From Cloacimonetes bacterium UBA5456 (lineage in GTDB: Bacteria; Cloacimonadota; Cloacimonadia; Cloacimonadales; Cloacimonadaceae): 8,262 nt of DNA. Numbering within the stretch: the first letter of the stretch is position 1; each line of letters opens with the position of its first letter. Where the stretch lies: contig DIQS01000007.1 in the NCBI GenBank assembly GCA_002427325.1, positions 42,351 to 50,612 of the forward strand, given 5' to 3'. This document shows, one piece after another, positions 6,068 through 8,262 of the stretch. The position numbers and the translations under genes are program-made. The notes under the pieces are model-generated. The model ran no database searches. It saw nothing but the letters and a program-made list of their open reading frames with translations, and was not told the DNA's origin.

Positions 6068-8262
6068 CTATTTCATCAAGATCATCTTTCGACTCTCGTT
6101 TTGTGCTCCTATTTTAACCCTATAAAGATACATTCCTGACGCCACAGACGAACCATTGTCATCCAAACCGTCCCACATTCTGCTATGCCGCCCGCTGCTA
6201 AGTTCCTCATTAACTAAGGTTCTCACCACCTGTCCGCGCATATTATATATTTTCAGACTACACATCGCCGGCTCCCTTAGCTCAAAAGCTATGGTGGTCT
6301 CAGGATTAAATGGATTGGGATAGTTTTGCTCTAAGATCAAATGTTCAAAAATAAGTGAAATAAGGTCTTCATTTGAAACCCAAGGCTCGGAATTATACTC
6401 ATAACAGCCCATGTCGATGCGGCCGTTCCATACGCGTATGTTTCCTGCCAGATCGTAAGGTGGTAAATCAAGATCGCTGATATCCGGAGTGCCGCTATCT
6501 ACACAGGGCGAGTATTCAGAAAGATTATAGTTGTGCTTACCCGGGCTGCCATATCCACTATCGGCAAAGAGAGGATCTCCATCGATATTCGTATCCCGAT
6601 AGTCAATACTGTTCCCTGGGACCGGATGCTCTAAGATGCCGTCTATACCATCTTTTATCAGGCAATAATCAAAGGTGAGATGGGTCTGTTCATCGGGATC
6701 ATTCGTGGGGATTATCCTTATCTGATATTCACTGTCGTTATCAAATATGGTATTAATGAAATTTACCTCGCCTTTCGTATTTAGGATATATGTATCGCTT
6801 TGATTACCTGCAAAAGTGCAATTAATAATATCAGTTCGGGGATTATTTGCCCCACTGATTGTCGCTATTCCGCCTCCCCATTGACCTACTCCGGGAGATA
6901 CGTTATCTGCAATTAAACAATTTCTTAGGGTAAAATGATTTTGCTGTTGCGGAAATTGTACCCCAGAAATCTGCATGATTGTGGAATCATCGTCAAGCAT
7001 GGTTAGATTTCTAAACTCACAGTTTTCCATTATGAGCTCTTCATCAGCTATTATGGAAACCATAGGCATTGTCCAAACAGACTGTGAAGTGTAATCATTT
7101 GTGAAATTTCTGACTATAAGATTTTTGATCTTGCCTCTAAAGGCAGATATTTCTCCATCCGGTGTTCTACCTGCTCCTGTGTACAGTAACTCGACAACGC
7201 CCGTATCAATGTCTTCTATTATTATGTTTTCAAAAGTGCTTTCATTTTCACCAGATGCGCATAAGTAAATTAGTGCGGACTTAGATATGATGCCACTATA
7301 ATTCCCGGCAGGGATATCATGTATGCGCAAATTTGATAAATGTGCTTCAGTGCTTCTATAGCTACCATAGAGAACAATACAATAATTATCAAAGCCTCGT
7401 GCCGTGATAGACATGCCATCCAAATAAATGTGAGGCTCAACATTAGCTTTAAAAACTTGACCGCCTAAACTTATATCCATTAATGTGCTTGGCTCACATA
7501 TTATCTTAGTGATGTCAATTCCACTTCCCTGCACTTTTACCCATTGTTTCAAAGCAATGGGGAAGACTTGGTCATTTGCTGTGCGAGAATACTCTCCCGG
7601 TAATATAAATACGCTATTTTTAGATTCACTATTTGAAGCGGTTCTATAAATGGCTTCATGTATGGTCTTTAGGGCGGTTGCGGGGGTAAGTCCGTCATTT
7701 GCATCATCCCCCTCTATGGATACATAAAGATCACTATCAATTTCCTCATGATATGCGTTCAGAATATCAAAATTGATTTGAAAATTGCTGATAAAAGCAT
7801 TATTGCATAAATAGACAACATGATATTCTGATGGATTGAGCACGGAAAATGTATTGAGCGGCATATCCAAATCTCGGGTAGCATAACGAATGAATATATC
7901 TTGTCCGGCTCCGGAGCGGTTGTTATAGATTGAACAGCGGTTATCGGGATCAAAGCTCAAGTGGTATATGTCAGATATGCTGGAAACATATATGCCTCCA
8001 CCCTGACTAAGCGCATAGTTATCATGTATATTTACGCCTGAAAGGTATGCCTTTGCTGATGCTATATTGATTCCACCTCCAAATGTAGATTGTCGTTTGA
8101 AAATTTCACAATTTGTAATACACGAATCTGAGTGGGGTCCTAAAGCAAATCCGGCACCGACACCATTAGTAATAGAAAATCCCCTAACATTGATACCGGT
8201 TTTGTTTTGCTGAACCACTATCCCGCCCACATTACCTGTACCATCAATAATCGTAGAATCTA
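6068..8262 (-). CDS. Secreted right-handed parallel beta-helix protein with C-terminal FlgD-like/T9SS-like sorting domain (N-terminus missing)
   Basis: The frame is open to the right edge. The first possible start inside it (8230) is a GTG within the helix, and ten in-frame codons precede it, so the true start lies outside; 730 residues are visible. Residues about 1-160 form helix coils rich in Asn and Gly (GFSITNG, NIHDNYALSQGGGIYV). A second module opens near residue 177 with DLYVSIEGDDANDGL and ALKTIHEAIY, the entry motif of DUF1565-type helices, and runs to about 600. DLAGNIRVWNGRIDMGCYEY (near 597-616) is the closing motif of choice-of-anchor-Q-type proteins. From about 643 a tail of roughly 88 residues holds NYPNPFNPETT, GQVVRTLV, ASGMYLYR and a final KMILMK, a FlgD-like Ig fold used as a sorting or anchoring domain in FCB-group and related bacteria. 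It is likely cell-surface or secreted; adhesion or polysaccharide binding is possible, and no catalytic residues can be assigned. The gene is AT-richer than the left-hand operon. Confidence 0.9.
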   Translation of the reverse strand, partial: DSTIIDGTGNVGGIVVQQNKTGINVRGFSITNGVGAGFALGPHSDSCITNCEIFKRQSTFGGGINIASAKAYLSGVNIHDNYALSQGGGIYVSSISDIYHLSFDPDNRCSIYNNRSGAGQDIFIRYATRDLDMPLNTFSVLNPSEYHVVYLCNNAFISNFQINFDILNAYHEEIDSDLYVSIEGDDANDGLTPATALKTIHEAIYRTASNSESKNSVFILPGEYSRTANDQVFPIALKQWVKVQGSGIDITKIICEPSTLMDISLGGQVFKANVEPHIYLDGMSITARGFDNYCIVLYGSYRSTEAHLSNLRIHDIPAGNYSGIISKSALIYLCASGENESTFENIIIEDIDTGVVELLYTGAGRTPDGEISAFRGKIKNLIVRNFTNDYTSQSVWTMPMVSIIADEELIMENCEFRNLTMLDDDSTIMQISGVQFPQQQNHFTLRNCLIADNVSPGVGQWGGGIATISGANNPRTDIINCTFAGNQSDTYILNTKGEVNFINTIFDNDSEYQIRIIPTNDPDEQTHLTFDYCLIKDGIDGILEHPVPGNSIDYRDTNIDGDPLFADSGYGSPGKHNYNLSEYSPCVDSGTPDISDLDLPPYDLAGNIRVWNGRIDMGCYEYNSEPWVSNEDLISLIFEHLILEQNYPNPFNPETTIAFELREPAMCSLKIYNMRGQVVRTLVNEELSSGRHSRMWDGLDDNGSSVASGMYLYRVKIGAQNESRKMILMK

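Overview
The window looks like bacterial chromosome from a Gram-negative, fermentative anaerobe. The best guess is the FCB/Cloacimonadota neighbourhood, an inference from three things: a secreted parallel beta-helix protein that ends in a YPNPFNP-type FlgD-like/T9SS-like tail, a signal-peptide beta-barrel that ends in Phe, and a flavin/iron-sulfur redox operon typical of hydrogen- or NADPH-cycling anaerobes. No rRNA, tRNA or CRISPR array is visible. All supported genes lie on the minus strand, so transcription runs from right to left.

Right part (6068-8262): the 3' portion of a large secreted beta-helix surface protein. Its start lies beyond the right edge. A hairpin terminator follows its stop codon. 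The next 459 bases (5609-6067) hold no convincing gene. Near their left end they carry what looks like the 3' end (domains V and VI) of a decayed group II intron.

Middle (3704-5608): a two-gene unit, a small outer-membrane beta-barrel protein followed after 18 bases by an iron/zinc-type alcohol dehydrogenase of the YqhD/BdhA type. It is closed by a strong Rho-independent terminator at about 3620-3651.

Left part (1-3518): a tightly packed three-gene operon. It encodes a NuoE/HydC-like [2Fe-2S] subunit, a NuoF/HydB-like FMN and Fe-S subunit, and a protein that fuses a [2Fe-2S] ferredoxin domain to a GltD/NfnB-like FAD/NAD(P) oxidoreductase. The third gene is cut by the left edge. Together they should form a soluble flavin-based complex linking NAD(H), ferredoxin and probably NADP(H). 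The content most resembles the Sporomusa-type Nfn (Stn) transhydrogenase. A bifurcating hydrogenase or formate dehydrogenase whose catalytic subunit lies beyond the left edge cannot be excluded. With the alcohol dehydrogenase, the window has a redox-balancing theme. The beta-barrel and beta-helix proteins belong to the cell envelope.
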